This document shows, piece by piece, positions 7,404 through 16,260 of a stretch of 64,000 nt of DNA; positions within the stretch are counted from its first letter, which is position 1, and every line of letters starts with the position of its first letter. A program made the position numbers and the translations under genes. The DNA is from Chloroflexota bacterium (GTDB taxonomy: Bacteria; Chloroflexota; Anaerolineae; Anaerolineales; Villigracilaceae): assembly GCA_019873655.1 (NCBI GenBank), contig JAIOAU010000004.1, positions 1-64,000 on the forward strand, given 5' to 3'. The notes beneath the pieces were generated by a model. The model was not told the DNA's origin. It did no database searches and saw nothing but the letters and a program-made list of their open reading frames with translations.

Positions 7404-8678
7404 ATGGATACCATCCCTGCAGAAGTTCCGGAAACCAAGAAAAAGCCGCTGCTGACCGGTCTGCTGTTGCTTTTCATACTGGCCATGATTCTCGCCAACC
7501 TGGGCGGGAATATGTACGGCCCGCTGATGTCGCTCTACGTGCTCGACCTGGGCGCCGATATCCAGCAGATTGGCTTGTTTTTTACCCTGGCGTCTGTGAT
7601 TCCATTGGCCTTGCAGATTTTCGGCGGCTGGATTTCAGATACGATCGGCCGCTTGCGGGCGATTGCAATTGGCAGCCTTTTTGGAGTGTTGGCCTATGCG
7701 CCTCTCATCCTGGCGCGGCGCTGGGAATGGCTGCTGGCAGCCGAAGCCCTCGGCGCAATGACTCGCGCCCTGGTCGGCCCCAGTTTCGACGCCTTCATCG
7801 CCGAGCAATCCAGCGAGGAGAACCGCGCCAAAATGTTCGGCATCACGCAGACGCTGTTCGGCGTGGTTGGCGTGCTGGGGCCGGTCTTCGGCGGCTGGCT
7901 GGCGGAGAACCGCGGCTTCAAGCCCATGCTGATGGTCGCCGCCGTGCTGTACATCCTGGCGACCGCCATCCGGGTGGGGATGGCGCGCCACGTCGCCCAG
8001 GAGGGTGGGGAAACCGGTGGGAAACTGACCCTCGACAGCCTGAAAGCGAATCTCGGCGCCATGTTCGGCCTGCTCGTTTCGGGCGGCGTGATCACCTGGG
8101 TTCTCATCACCGACGGCGTGCGGGACATTTCCTTCGCGCTTTCGATGAATCTGTTCTCGGTGTTCATGCAGGAGGAACTCGGCCTGAGTTTGACCCAGAT
8201 TGGAATCACCAGCAGCGTCTTCGGCCTGTTCATGATGGCCACGCACATCCCCGGCGGGATTCTGGCCGACAAGGCCGGGGAACGGGTGGGCATTGCGGCA
8301 GGATTTGCCCTCATCGGCGCTGCGCTCGGCATGCTGATATTCATCCCCTACCAGGCAGTCGGATTGGCTTACCTCGGCTGGGCGCTGGCAGGAATCGGCG
8401 TCGGGCTGATGGCGCCGGCCTACGCCTCGCTGATCAGCAAGGCAGTTCCCGCCCATTTGCGCGGCACGGCCTTCGGCCTGTTCAGCACCAGTTTGGGGCT
8501 GGTTTCCTTGCCCGCTCCCTGGATTGGAGGCTGGTTGTGGGAGCACGTCAGCCCGCAGTTTCCATTCCTGATTACAGTGACGGTCGTCTTCCTGTGCATC
8601 ATCCCCGTCTGGCTGAAGTTCAAACTGCCGAAAAACGGAAATGGGAAAGCCGAAAGCGGCCTCACGGTCGGTTCCTAG
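7404..8678 (+). CDS. MFS transporter
   Basis: 424 residues with about 12 predicted membrane helices. The loop 2-3 motif GGWISDTIGRLRAIAIGS is the MFS signature A (GxxxDxxGRR-like), and the second half repeats it as GGILADKAGERVGIA. It starts 6 bases after the preceding gene, so it is co-transcribed with the SHOCT-like genes. It is closely similar to the transporter at 10545 (NLGGNMYGPLMSLYV versus NIGGNMYGPLLPLYV; VGPSF..AEQSSEE in both), so the two are local paralogues. Substrate unknown; drug or metabolite efflux is likely. Confidence 0.9.
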   Translation: MDTIPAEVPETKKKPLLTGLLLLFILAMILANLGGNMYGPLMSLYVLDLGADIQQIGLFFTLASVIPLALQIFGGWISDTIGRLRAIAIGSLFGVLAYAPLILARRWEWLLAAEALGAMTRALVGPSFDAFIAEQSSEENRAKMFGITQTLFGVVGVLGPVFGGWLAENRGFKPMLMVAAVLYILATAIRVGMARHVAQEGGETGGKLTLDSLKANLGAMFGLLVSGGVITWVLITDGVRDISFALSMNLFSVFMQEELGLSLTQIGITSSVFGLFMMATHIPGGILADKAGERVGIAAGFALIGAALGMLIFIPYQAVGLAYLGWALAGIGVGLMAPAYASLISKAVPAHLRGTAFGLFSTSLGLVSLPAPWIGGWLWEHVSPQFPFLITVTVVFLCIIPVWLKFKLPKNGNGKAESGLTVGS

Positions 8679-8749
8679 AACGCTCAAAATCCTCTGACGA
8701 TTTCCCCGGCTTTGAAATCCGGCGAGAGTAATAAGCAAAGGAGAGAAAC

Positions 8750-9118
8750 ATGGCTACCACAGAAGAACGCATGAAAATCCTGAAAATGATCGAGGAAGGA
8801 AAACTGAGCGCCGAGGAAGGCGCGAAACTGCTCGCCGCTTTGGCCGGCGGCGGACGTCCCTCGACCGGCATCGCCAGCGGCGCGAAGTGGCTGCGGGTGC
8901 GCGTCACCGACCTGAACAGCGGGCGCGCCAAGGCCACGGTCCAGATTCCGCTCTCGCTCATCGAGGCCGGGATGAAAATCGGCGCCCACTTCGCCCCCGA
9001 AATCGAGGGCGTGGACATGGACCAGTTGATGAACGCCCTGCGCGCCGGCGTGACCGGCAAAATCATTGACGTCACCGACGAGGAAGACGGCGAACACGTT
9101 GAGATTTTCGTCGAGTAG
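8750..9118 (+). CDS. Small SHOCT-like domain protein
   Basis: 122 residues without membrane segments. The N-terminal hairpin (RMKILKMIEEGKLSAEEGAK) is the module shared with the neighbouring genes. After a Gly-rich linker comes an alpha/beta segment (WLRVRVTDLNSGRAKATVQI) and a C-terminal part (LMNALRAGVTGKIIDVTDEE) like the tail of the 6753 protein. Good Shine-Dalgarno (AAAGGAGAG). It forms a family with the 4995-7397 genes. Probably a regulator or adaptor; the function is unknown. Confidence 0.8.
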   Translation: MATTEERMKILKMIEEGKLSAEEGAKLLAALAGGGRPSTGIASGAKWLRVRVTDLNSGRAKATVQIPLSLIEAGMKIGAHFAPEIEGVDMDQLMNALRAGVTGKIIDVTDEEDGEHVEIFVE

Positions 9119-9196
9119 GCGTCCCCGCGAATGGGAAGCCGCGGCGTCGGTCCTGTCTGACGACAAGGCCGCAAATCTTTCCTTTGGGAGAGGGTT

Positions 9197-10438
9197 ATGA
9201 AAGCATTGATTATCGCCCTGGTAGTCGTCATGTACCTGATAGACCTGGTCGTGACGCTCGTCAACGAACGCTACAGCCGCCGGCCCCTGCCTCCGCAGGC
9301 GCGCGGAATTTACGATGACGAACAGTACGCCAAATGGCTGGACTATTCGCTGGCGACCTTGCGGTACGGAATCATCGCCAAAACGGTAACGACTGCCTTG
9401 CTGCTGGCCCTGCTGGCTTTCGGCGCGTTTGGCTGGCTGGAACGCCAGACGAACGCCTGGTTCGCTCATCCGCTCTTGCAAACGCTCGCCTTCCTGGGCG
9501 TCTTTGCCCTGTTCAATTTTGTGGTCAGCCTGCCGTTCAGTTACTATCGCACCTTCGTCATCGAAGAGAAATTCGGCTTCAACCGAACGACGCGCAAGAC
9601 CTTCGTCCTGGACCGCCTCAAAAGCATTCTCTTGACCGCTGTACTGGGCGGCGGGGTTGTCTCGCTCCTATACGTTCTCTACACGGCTTTCGTCGAGAAT
9701 CTGTGGCTGTTCATCGCCTCCGCCTGGGGCGCTCTGGCGGTCATTCAAGTCGTCCTGTTCGTGTTGAACACCAAAGTCTTCGTCAAACTCTTCAACAAAC
9801 TCACTCCCCTGCCCGAAGGCGAACTGAGGAGCGAGATCGAAGCCCTGGCGGGCCGGGTGGGATTCAACGTCCGCGCCATTTCGGTCATGGACGCTTCGAA
9901 ACGCTCCACCAAACTCAACGCCTTTCTGGGCGGGCTGGGCAAAACCCGCGAGGTGGTGCTGTTCGACACCTTGCTCGAAAAACTGAATCGGGAGGAAATC
10001 CTCTCCGTGCTGGCGCACGAACTGGGACACGCCGTTCACAAAGACGCTCCGCGTATGCTGGGGATGCAAATCGTCATCTCGGGAATCTACGCCGCGTTGA
10101 TTGGCTTCATCCTGCAAAGCCCGGCCCTGGCGCAAGCCTTCGGACTTTCGGGAATTCACTTCGGCTTCAGCGTGGTCTTGTTCGGCATCCTCTCCGGGCC
10201 GCTCGACCTGCTCTTGAGTCTGCCGTTCAACGCCATCGTCCGCCGCGCCGAATACGCCGCCGACGCCTTCGCCGCCAAACTGGCCGGCGCGCCGGCCGCC
10301 GTCAGCGCGCTGCGCCTGCTGGCGCAGGAAAATCTCGCCAATCTCAATCCGCATCCGCTCTATGTGCTTCTGCACGCAACACATCCCCCTATTCCGGAAC
10401 GGATGAAGGCTATTCAAGAAAGCAATGGTGCAATGTAG
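9197..10438 (+). CDS. M48 family membrane metalloprotease (Ste24/CAAX-protease-like)
   Basis: 413 residues with several membrane helices. The zinc site is LAHELGHAVHKD (HEXXH near residue 274), and the third ligand is the Glu in RRAEYAADAF (about 353). The topology, with helices before and after HEXXH, matches the Ste24/M48A family, which degrades or trims membrane proteins. ATG 9197 has a Shine-Dalgarno (GGGAGAGGG). It sits at the end of the SHOCT/DUF4097 group, which fits an envelope quality-control role (inferred). The stop TAG (10436-10438) lies in the first bases of an intergenic repeat. Confidence 0.9.
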   Translation: MKALIIALVVVMYLIDLVVTLVNERYSRRPLPPQARGIYDDEQYAKWLDYSLATLRYGIIAKTVTTALLLALLAFGAFGWLERQTNAWFAHPLLQTLAFLGVFALFNFVVSLPFSYYRTFVIEEKFGFNRTTRKTFVLDRLKSILLTAVLGGGVVSLLYVLYTAFVENLWLFIASAWGALAVIQVVLFVLNTKVFVKLFNKLTPLPEGELRSEIEALAGRVGFNVRAISVMDASKRSTKLNAFLGGLGKTREVVLFDTLLEKLNREEILSVLAHELGHAVHKDAPRMLGMQIVISGIYAALIGFILQSPALAQAFGLSGIHFGFSVVLFGILSGPLDLLLSLPFNAIVRRAEYAADAFAAKLAGAPAAVSALRLLAQENLANLNPHPLYVLLHATHPPIPERMKAIQESNGAM

Positions 10439-10488
10439 ATCGGATTGGCAATCAAAATAATGCAGGTCGGATTGGCAATCCGACCTGC
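10436..10488. repeat. Palindromic repeat with 13-bp arms after the protease gene
   Basis: A half copy (TAGATCGGATTGGCAATC from 10436) is followed by a full palindrome at 10462-10488: GCAGGTCGGATTG, one base, CAATCCGACCTGC. It overlaps the stop codon of the protease gene. It could act as a terminator stem but no T run follows. Confidence 0.85.
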
Positions 10489-10544
10489 GCCCAGCGCCAT
10501 CGCGTTCGGTAAAGATTGGCGCCTGAAACAAGAAAAGTGTACCT

Positions 10545-11855
10545 GTGACCAAAAAAACTTCCCTTCTTTCCCCTACGCTGATTATCCTGCTCTTTAGCAT
10601 GGTGGTAGCGAACATCGGCGGCAATATGTACGGCCCGCTGCTGCCGCTCTACGTCCAGGAACTGGGCGCTGACCTGACCCAGGTGGGCGTCTTCTTCACC
10701 CTGGCGATGATTGCCCCGCTTCTGTTCCAGATTTTGGGCGGCTGGCTCTCCGATTCGATTGGCCGCGTCCAGGCGATGGCGATTGGCAGTCTGGCCGGGC
10801 TGGTCGGCTATCTGGTCTTCGTCGCCGCGCCCTCCTGGGGCTGGCTGCTGCTGGCGATGATGGGTCTCTCGATGGCCTCCTCCTTCGTCGGGCCGAGTTT
10901 CCAGGCATTGGTGGCCGAGCAATCCAGCGAAGAGACGCGCGGGCGTGTCTTCAGCATCACGCAGGGCGTCTTCATGATTGTTGGCGTGGTCGGCGCGCCG
11001 CTGGGCGGCTTCCTGGCCGACCGGTTCGGCTTCCGCTGGATGTTCGCCGTCGCCGCGGCGCTCTACGCCCTGGCGACCATCATCCGCGTCTTCATGGCGC
11101 GCCAAATCCGCCTGGAGGAAGAATCTGCGCCGGAGACGCCGCGCCCGGCCCCCTCCCTTTCCCATCTCAAGACCAGCCTGCGGACTCTGGCCGCCCTGAT
11201 TATCGGCGGCGGAATCATCACCTGGATTTTCCTCTCCGACGGCGTCAGCGACGTGACCTTCAGCCTGGTCGGCAATCTGTTTCCCATCTACATGAACGAC
11301 ATCATCGGCATCAGCAAAACCCAACTGGGCCTCCTGAGCGGACTGGCCTCGGTGGTGACGATGGCGCTCATCGTCGTCGGCGGCTGGATTTCGGACAAGG
11401 CCGGCGAGCGCGTCGGCATCGTGCTGGGCAATCTGCTCATTGCCGGGGCCATTTTCATCATGCTGAACGTCCAATCGTTTGCCGGACTTATTCCGGCCTG
11501 GATTCTGCTGGGAATCGGCCAGGCGCTGTCCGCGCCGGCCTACAACGCTCTCATCTCGAAAGCCGTCCCGAACCATCTGCGCGGCACCGCCTTCGGCTTC
11601 TTCTCCACCAGTCTGGGCATCATCTCCCTGCCCGCCCCTTACATCGGGACCTGGATGTGGCAGCGCTTTGGGCCGCGCGTCCCCTTCTATGTGCCGCTCG
11701 TCGCCATGCTCGCCATGCTGCCGGTCATCTGGTTCAAGTTCAAACTGCCGAAGAGCAACGGGAACGCGCAGCCGGCCGAGGGTCCGACCCCGCCCGCTCC
11801 GTCGTCTCTCCCGATTGAAACTCGACCCGCGCCGGAATCGGTTTCGGCGGATTAA
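10545..11855 (+). CDS. MFS transporter
   Basis: 436 residues, about 12 membrane helices, with GGWLSDSIGRVQAMAIGS (signature A) and GGWISDKAGERVGIV in the second half. The GTG at 10545 is the only reasonable start; no ATG lies before the first helix. A Pro/Ala/Glu-rich cytoplasmic tail closes the protein. It is a close paralogue of the 7404 gene and begins 9 bases before the next MFS gene's start, so 10545 and 11865 form a transporter pair. Substrate unknown. Confidence 0.9.
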   Translation: MTKKTSLLSPTLIILLFSMVVANIGGNMYGPLLPLYVQELGADLTQVGVFFTLAMIAPLLFQILGGWLSDSIGRVQAMAIGSLAGLVGYLVFVAAPSWGWLLLAMMGLSMASSFVGPSFQALVAEQSSEETRGRVFSITQGVFMIVGVVGAPLGGFLADRFGFRWMFAVAAALYALATIIRVFMARQIRLEEESAPETPRPAPSLSHLKTSLRTLAALIIGGGIITWIFLSDGVSDVTFSLVGNLFPIYMNDIIGISKTQLGLLSGLASVVTMALIVVGGWISDKAGERVGIVLGNLLIAGAIFIMLNVQSFAGLIPAWILLGIGQALSAPAYNALISKAVPNHLRGTAFGFFSTSLGIISLPAPYIGTWMWQRFGPRVPFYVPLVAMLAMLPVIWFKFKLPKSNGNAQPAEGPTPPAPSSLPIETRPAPESVSAD

Positions 11856-11864
11856 AGGAGTTCA

Positions 11865-13220
11865 ATGCAGCCATCAACGACTTCTCGAAAACGTCCTACC
11901 GGCATGGCCGGATTCCTCGTGGTCTGGGCCGGGCAAATCGTTTCCATCCTGGCCTCGGGCATGTCGGGCTTTGCCCTGACCATCTGGATGTTCCAGCAGA
12001 CGCGCTCGGCGACGGCGATGGGGCTGATGCAGGTCGCCTATATCCTGCCCTTCCTGCTCCTTTCACCGATTGCCGGTGTGATGGTGGACCGTTACAACCG
12101 CAAACTGATGATGATGGTCAGCGACCTGGCGGCGGTGACGGCTACGGCCGGGATTCTCATCCTGCAGGCGCTCGGCGCGCTGGAATTCTGGCATCTGTAC
12201 ATCTCGGCGGTCATCTTTGGACTGGGTAATACTTTCCAATGGCCGGCCTATTCAGCGGCCATCAGCACGATGATTCCGAAGGAGCAGTACGGGCGCGCCA
12301 ACGGACTGATGTCGCTGATGGAGGCCGGGCCGGGCGTTCTCTCGCCCATCCTGGCCGGGGCGCTCCTGCCGCTCATCGGGCTGACCGGCCTGTTGACCAT
12401 TGACGTGGTCACCTTTTTCATCGCCATCGGCGCGCTGATGTTCGTCCACGTGCCCCAGCCGGAGAAGACGGTGGAGGGACAAAAGGAGAGCGGCAATATC
12501 TGGCGCGAGGCGGCTTACGGCTTCAAGTACATTTTCCAGCGCCCCAGTCTGCTTGGTTTGCAGATGGTTTTCTTCTTCAGCAACCTGTTCAGCGGCATGG
12601 CATGGACGGTCTTCGCGCCAATGATTCTGCTGCGCACCCACGACAACAGCATCGTGCTGGGGTCGGTCAACTCGGCGGCGGCCATCGGCGCGGTGGCGGG
12701 CGGACTCATCATGAGCGCCTGGGGCGGGTTCAAGAAGCGCACTCACGGCGTGCTGGGCGGCTGGATTTGGGTCGGCGTCTTCACGGCGCTCTTCGGCTTC
12801 GGCCTGGGCCCAACCTGGTGGATTCCGGTCATCGTCCTGCACGAGATGATTGGCCCGCTCATCAACACCAGCAACCAGTCCATCTGGCAGGCCAAAGTGG
12901 CCCCCGACCTGCAGGGACGCGTCTTCTCGGCGCGGCGGCTGATTGCCTGGTTCACCAATCCGATTTCGCCCGTCCTTGCCGGTCTGCTGGCCGATAAGTG
13001 GCTGGAGCCTGCGATGACCAGCGGAACGACGACGCTGGCGCGTCTCTTCGGCGGCTGGGTCGGTACAGAACCGGGAGCCGGGATGTCGCTCCTGCTCATC
13101 TTCGCCGGGCTGGGACCGATTCTGGTCGGCGTGACGGGATACTTCCTGCGTCCCATCCGCGAGGCCGAGTCCATCTTGCCGGACCATGATACTTTGGAGA
13201 AAGTCGTAGAACCGGCGTAG
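11865..13220 (+). CDS. MFS transporter, macrolide-efflux (MFS_3) type
   Basis: 451 residues with about 12 helices. The motif SPIAGVMVDRYNRKLMMMVS and the extended central loop fit the MFS_3/MefA-like subfamily, distinct from the two paralogues upstream. A Shine-Dalgarno (AAAGGAG) precedes ATG 11865. It follows the 10545 gene by 9 bases and is surely co-transcribed. It probably exports a drug or secondary metabolite; the substrate cannot be told. Confidence 0.88.
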   Translation: MQPSTTSRKRPTGMAGFLVVWAGQIVSILASGMSGFALTIWMFQQTRSATAMGLMQVAYILPFLLLSPIAGVMVDRYNRKLMMMVSDLAAVTATAGILILQALGALEFWHLYISAVIFGLGNTFQWPAYSAAISTMIPKEQYGRANGLMSLMEAGPGVLSPILAGALLPLIGLTGLLTIDVVTFFIAIGALMFVHVPQPEKTVEGQKESGNIWREAAYGFKYIFQRPSLLGLQMVFFFSNLFSGMAWTVFAPMILLRTHDNSIVLGSVNSAAAIGAVAGGLIMSAWGGFKKRTHGVLGGWIWVGVFTALFGFGLGPTWWIPVIVLHEMIGPLINTSNQSIWQAKVAPDLQGRVFSARRLIAWFTNPISPVLAGLLADKWLEPAMTSGTTTLARLFGGWVGTEPGAGMSLLLIFAGLGPILVGVTGYFLRPIREAESILPDHDTLEKVVEPA

Positions 13221-13229
13221 AAATCTTCA

Positions 13230-13390
13230 GCCACGAATTTCTCGAATTTTTTCGTGTCATTCGTGCAATTCGCGGCAAAAAATACCCTTCGTTTCATTCG
13301 TGTAATTCGTGGCAAAAAATATCCTTCGTGCAATTCGTGGCTAAAAATATTCTTCGTGCCATTCGTGCAATTCGTGGCTAAAAATTAAGA
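13230..13390. repeat. Tandem 'CGTGxAATTCGTGGC' repeats between MFS and tldD
   Basis: The segment contains four imperfect units built from ATTCGTG and AATTCGTGGC plus a poly-A stretch (AAAAAAT). It occupies the whole gap between the transporter stop and the tldD ribosome binding site (AAGAAAGGAG). A different family from the GTAGGACAG repeat. Confidence 0.85.
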
Positions 13391-13402
13391 AAGGAGCAAC
13401 CC

Positions 13403-14773
13403 ATGCGAGACCGAATTCAAGAAGCCCTCAAGCACAGCCGGGCCGACTACACCGAAATCCGCATCGAAGAGAAGGAGACCACGCGCGTCGTCTTCCGCGG
13501 CCGGGAACTGGAGACCGCCAACGCCAACATTGACAAGGGCGGCATCGTCCGCTGTCTCATCCGCAACAAAGGCTGGGGCGTGGCGACCTTCAACAACCTC
13601 GACGACCTGCTGACCAAGGTGGACCAGGCCTACCAGTGCGCGCTGGTCGCCTCCGTGCCGGAGCCGGTCGAACTGGCCGAGGTCGAACCCGTCCAGCAGG
13701 TCGTGACCGCCCAGATGGGCCGCGACTTCCGCGACGTGTCGCTGGCCGAGAAGAAGGCCGTCGCCGAGCGTTACAACCAGATTGTCCTCGGCTTCAGCGA
13801 TAAAATCATCGACAGCCAGGCGGCCTACTCGGACTCTTTCAGCCGCATCATTCTCGCCAACTCCGAGGGGACGTACATCGAGCAGGAAAAACCGGCGGTG
13901 GTGGTCGGCGCGTTTGCCATCGCCCGCGACGGCGACAACGTCCAGCAGGCGCACGAATCCTTTGCCAGCACCCAGGGCTTCGAGTACGTGCTGGACAAGG
14001 ACGAACTGGCGCGCAAGGCGGCGCAGAAGGCAGTCGAACTCTTGAGCGCCAAACCGGTCAAGGCTGGGGTCTATCCGGTGGTCATTGACCAGATGCTGGC
14101 GGGCGTCTTCATCCACGAAGCCTTCGGGCATCTCTCCGAGGCCGATTTCGTGTACGAGAATCCCAAAGCCCGCGAGATGATGACCCTCGGCCGCCGCTTC
14201 GGCAAGGGCATCCTCAACGTCTTCGACGACGGCTCCATCCCCAACCTGCGCGGCACCACCCTCTACGACGACGAAGGCACGCCCGCCCGCCGCAACTGGC
14301 TCATCCGCGACGGCGTGCTGGTCGGCCGCCTGCACTCGCGTCAGACCGCGGCCAAAATGGGCGAACCGGCCTCCGGCAACGCCCGCGCCATCAACTACCG
14401 CTTCGCCCCCATCGTCCGCATGACCAACACCGCCATTGACAACGGGACGACCTCCTTCGAGGACATGATTAAGGACATCGAACTCGGCATCTACGCCTGC
14501 GACGCCTACGGCGGCCAGACGCAGTTGGAGAACTTCTCCTTCAGTTCGGGCTACGCCTACATGATTCGCAAAGGCCAGATTGCCGAGATGGTCAAGGACG
14601 TCATCCTGGCCGGCAATCTCTTCACCACCCTCGACAACATCGACGCCATCGGGAACGACTTCAAATGGCTGAACACCGGCGGCGGCTGCGGCAAGGGCAA
14701 CCAGTACCCGCTGCCGGTCGGCATGGGCGCGCCCCACATCCGCATCCAGAACGTCGTCATCGGCGGCGAATGA
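13403..14773 (+). CDS. tldD: Metalloprotease TldD
   Basis: 456 residues, the usual TldD length. The zinc motif HEAFGHLSEADF (HExxxH, near residue 238) is the signature of TldD, the catalytic subunit of the TldD/TldE heterodimer that trims unfolded peptides and matures some modified peptides. The C-terminal Gly-rich segment (NTGGGCGKGNQYPLPVG) is also typical. A good Shine-Dalgarno precedes the start. Its partner TldE follows 90 bases downstream, separated only by repeats. No precursor peptide gene for a modified peptide was found nearby. Confidence 0.95.
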   Translation: MRDRIQEALKHSRADYTEIRIEEKETTRVVFRGRELETANANIDKGGIVRCLIRNKGWGVATFNNLDDLLTKVDQAYQCALVASVPEPVELAEVEPVQQVVTAQMGRDFRDVSLAEKKAVAERYNQIVLGFSDKIIDSQAAYSDSFSRIILANSEGTYIEQEKPAVVVGAFAIARDGDNVQQAHESFASTQGFEYVLDKDELARKAAQKAVELLSAKPVKAGVYPVVIDQMLAGVFIHEAFGHLSEADFVYENPKAREMMTLGRRFGKGILNVFDDGSIPNLRGTTLYDDEGTPARRNWLIRDGVLVGRLHSRQTAAKMGEPASGNARAINYRFAPIVRMTNTAIDNGTTSFEDMIKDIELGIYACDAYGGQTQLENFSFSSGYAYMIRKGQIAEMVKDVILAGNLFTTLDNIDAIGNDFKWLNTGGGCGKGNQYPLPVGMGAPHIRIQNVVIGGE

Positions 14774-14775
14774 GC

Positions 14776-14848
14776 GTAGAACAGGCTTTCCAGCCTGTTA
14801 GTAGAACGGGCTTTCCAGCCTGTTTGTAGGACGGGCTTTCAGCCCGTC
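14776..14848. repeat. Three GTAGxACxGGC palindromic repeats between tldD and tldE
   Basis: Three units begin at 14776, 14801 and 14826: GTAGAACAGGCTTTCCAGCC and variants, the last being GTAGGACGGGC..GCCCGTC. They are the GTAGGACAG family but with sequence-matched arm changes (CAGGC/GCCTG versus CGGGC/GCCCG), which keeps base pairing. Confidence 0.88.
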
Positions 14849-14863
14849 AGGAGCGAGATAATC

Positions 14864-16168
14864 ATGGACATCCTCACCCACCTCAAATCCCAGGCCGAGC
14901 AGTTCGAGATTCTCGACCTGCAAAACGAAACGACCACCATCGAATACGAAGCCAACCAGTTGAAGACCTGCACCGTCGCCGAGACGAAAGGGACCGCCGT
15001 GCGCGTCATCCGCAAGGGACAACTGGGCTTCTCCGCCTCGACCGACCCGGCGGCGCTCGAAAAACTGGCCGCCAATGCCCTCGAATCGGCCGCCTACGGC
15101 GACCCGGCCCCGTTCTCCTTCGCGGACCCGCGGCCGGCGCCCATCGTCCACACCTTCGACCGCGCCGTGGCCGACCTGCCCATCGCCCGCCTCGTGGAAA
15201 TCGGCCGCGAAATCCTCGACCTGATTCTGCCCGTCGAGCCGAACGCCCGCTGTAACGTCAGCCTGGAGCGCAGTCTCGTCTCGGCCAGCATCCGCAACCA
15301 GAAGGGCCTGGACGTGGCCTTCCGCACCTCGCCGCTCTCCATCGGCGTCGAAATCGACCGCATCGAAGGCGACGACGTGCTGATTCTCTACGATCAACTT
15401 GGCACGACCCTCTGGGAAGATGACTACCTGGGCTTCGTCCGCCGCCTGGTGCAGAAACTGGAGCGGGCGCGCACGATTACCAGCATCAAACCGGGCAAAA
15501 TGCCGGTCCTCTTTGCCCCTACGGGGACCCTGGCGCTCGCCCTTCCGCTCAGCGAGGGATTGAACGGCAAGGAAGTCTACAAAGGCACGTCCCCCATGCG
15601 CGGCAAGGTCGGCGAGAAACTCTTCGACGAGAAAATTACCGTTGTGGACGACGGCACGATTGACGGCAAGTTCGCCAGCGCCTCCTACGACGACGAGGGC
15701 GTGCCGCACCGCCGCAACGTGCTCATTGAGCGCGGCGTGCTCAAGGGCTTCATCTACGACCTGAAAACGGCGGCCCAGTCGGGGGTCGAAAGCACCGGCA
15801 ACGCCTCGCGCGGCGGCCTCTTCGCCCCGCCCCAGCCGTCGTTCACCAACTTCATCCTCCAGCCCGGCGAGACACCGCTCCAGGAGATGCTCGCCGGCAT
15901 TGACGAGGGCATCCTGGTCGAAGACCTGCTCGGCCTCGGACAGGGCAACATCCTTTCCGGTGCGTTCTCGAACCCGCTGGCGCTGGCCTTCAAAATCGAG
16001 AAGGGCGAAATCGTCGGCCGCGTCAAGGATTTGTCCATTGCGGGCAACATCTACGACCTGCTCAAGAACGTGGCCGCGGTGAGCCAGGAGGCGCAGTGGG
16101 TCTACAGCACGTTCTACGCGCCGTATGTGTTGATTGAAGACATGATGGTGGCAGGGAAGAACCAGTAG
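14864..16168 (+). CDS. tldE: TldE/PmbA family protein, TldD partner
   Basis: 434 residues, homologous to TldD but without the HExxxH motif, as expected for the non-catalytic subunit. Conserved features include the N-terminal 'LKTCTVAETKGTAVRVIRKG', the 'YDDEGVPHRRNVLIERGVLK' block and a Gly-rich 'LGLGQGNILSGAFSNPLAL' near the C-terminus. The spacing from tldD and the shared strand mean co-transcription; an intrinsic terminator follows at 16198. Family assignment is firm; the substrate is unknown. Confidence 0.92.
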   Translation: MDILTHLKSQAEQFEILDLQNETTTIEYEANQLKTCTVAETKGTAVRVIRKGQLGFSASTDPAALEKLAANALESAAYGDPAPFSFADPRPAPIVHTFDRAVADLPIARLVEIGREILDLILPVEPNARCNVSLERSLVSASIRNQKGLDVAFRTSPLSIGVEIDRIEGDDVLILYDQLGTTLWEDDYLGFVRRLVQKLERARTITSIKPGKMPVLFAPTGTLALALPLSEGLNGKEVYKGTSPMRGKVGEKLFDEKITVVDDGTIDGKFASASYDDEGVPHRRNVLIERGVLKGFIYDLKTAAQSGVESTGNASRGGLFAPPQPSFTNFILQPGETPLQEMLAGIDEGILVEDLLGLGQGNILSGAFSNPLALAFKIEKGEIVGRVKDLSIAGNIYDLLKNVAAVSQEAQWVYSTFYAPYVLIEDMMVAGKNQ

Positions 16169-16197
16169 GCAGTGTTCGGTGTTCGGTGGACAGTGAA

Positions 16198-16232
16198 GAC
16201 GGCCCCGGAGGAAGGCTCCGGGGTCGTCTTTT
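16198..16232 (+). terminator. Intrinsic terminator of the tldD-tldE operon
   Basis: GACGGCCCCGGAG (16198-16210) pairs with CTCCGGGGTCGTC (16216-16228), followed by TTTT. It stands between convergent operons. Confidence 0.88.
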
Positions 16233-16260
16233 GTAGAACAAGTCTATAGACTTGTTCTAC
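16233..16260. repeat. Palindromic repeat overlapping the SDR gene end
   Basis: GTAGAACAAGTCTA and TAGACTTGTTCTAC form a 28-base perfect palindrome. The SDR gene's last codons (TSL) and its TAG stop (16244-16246) lie inside it. Confidence 0.88.
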
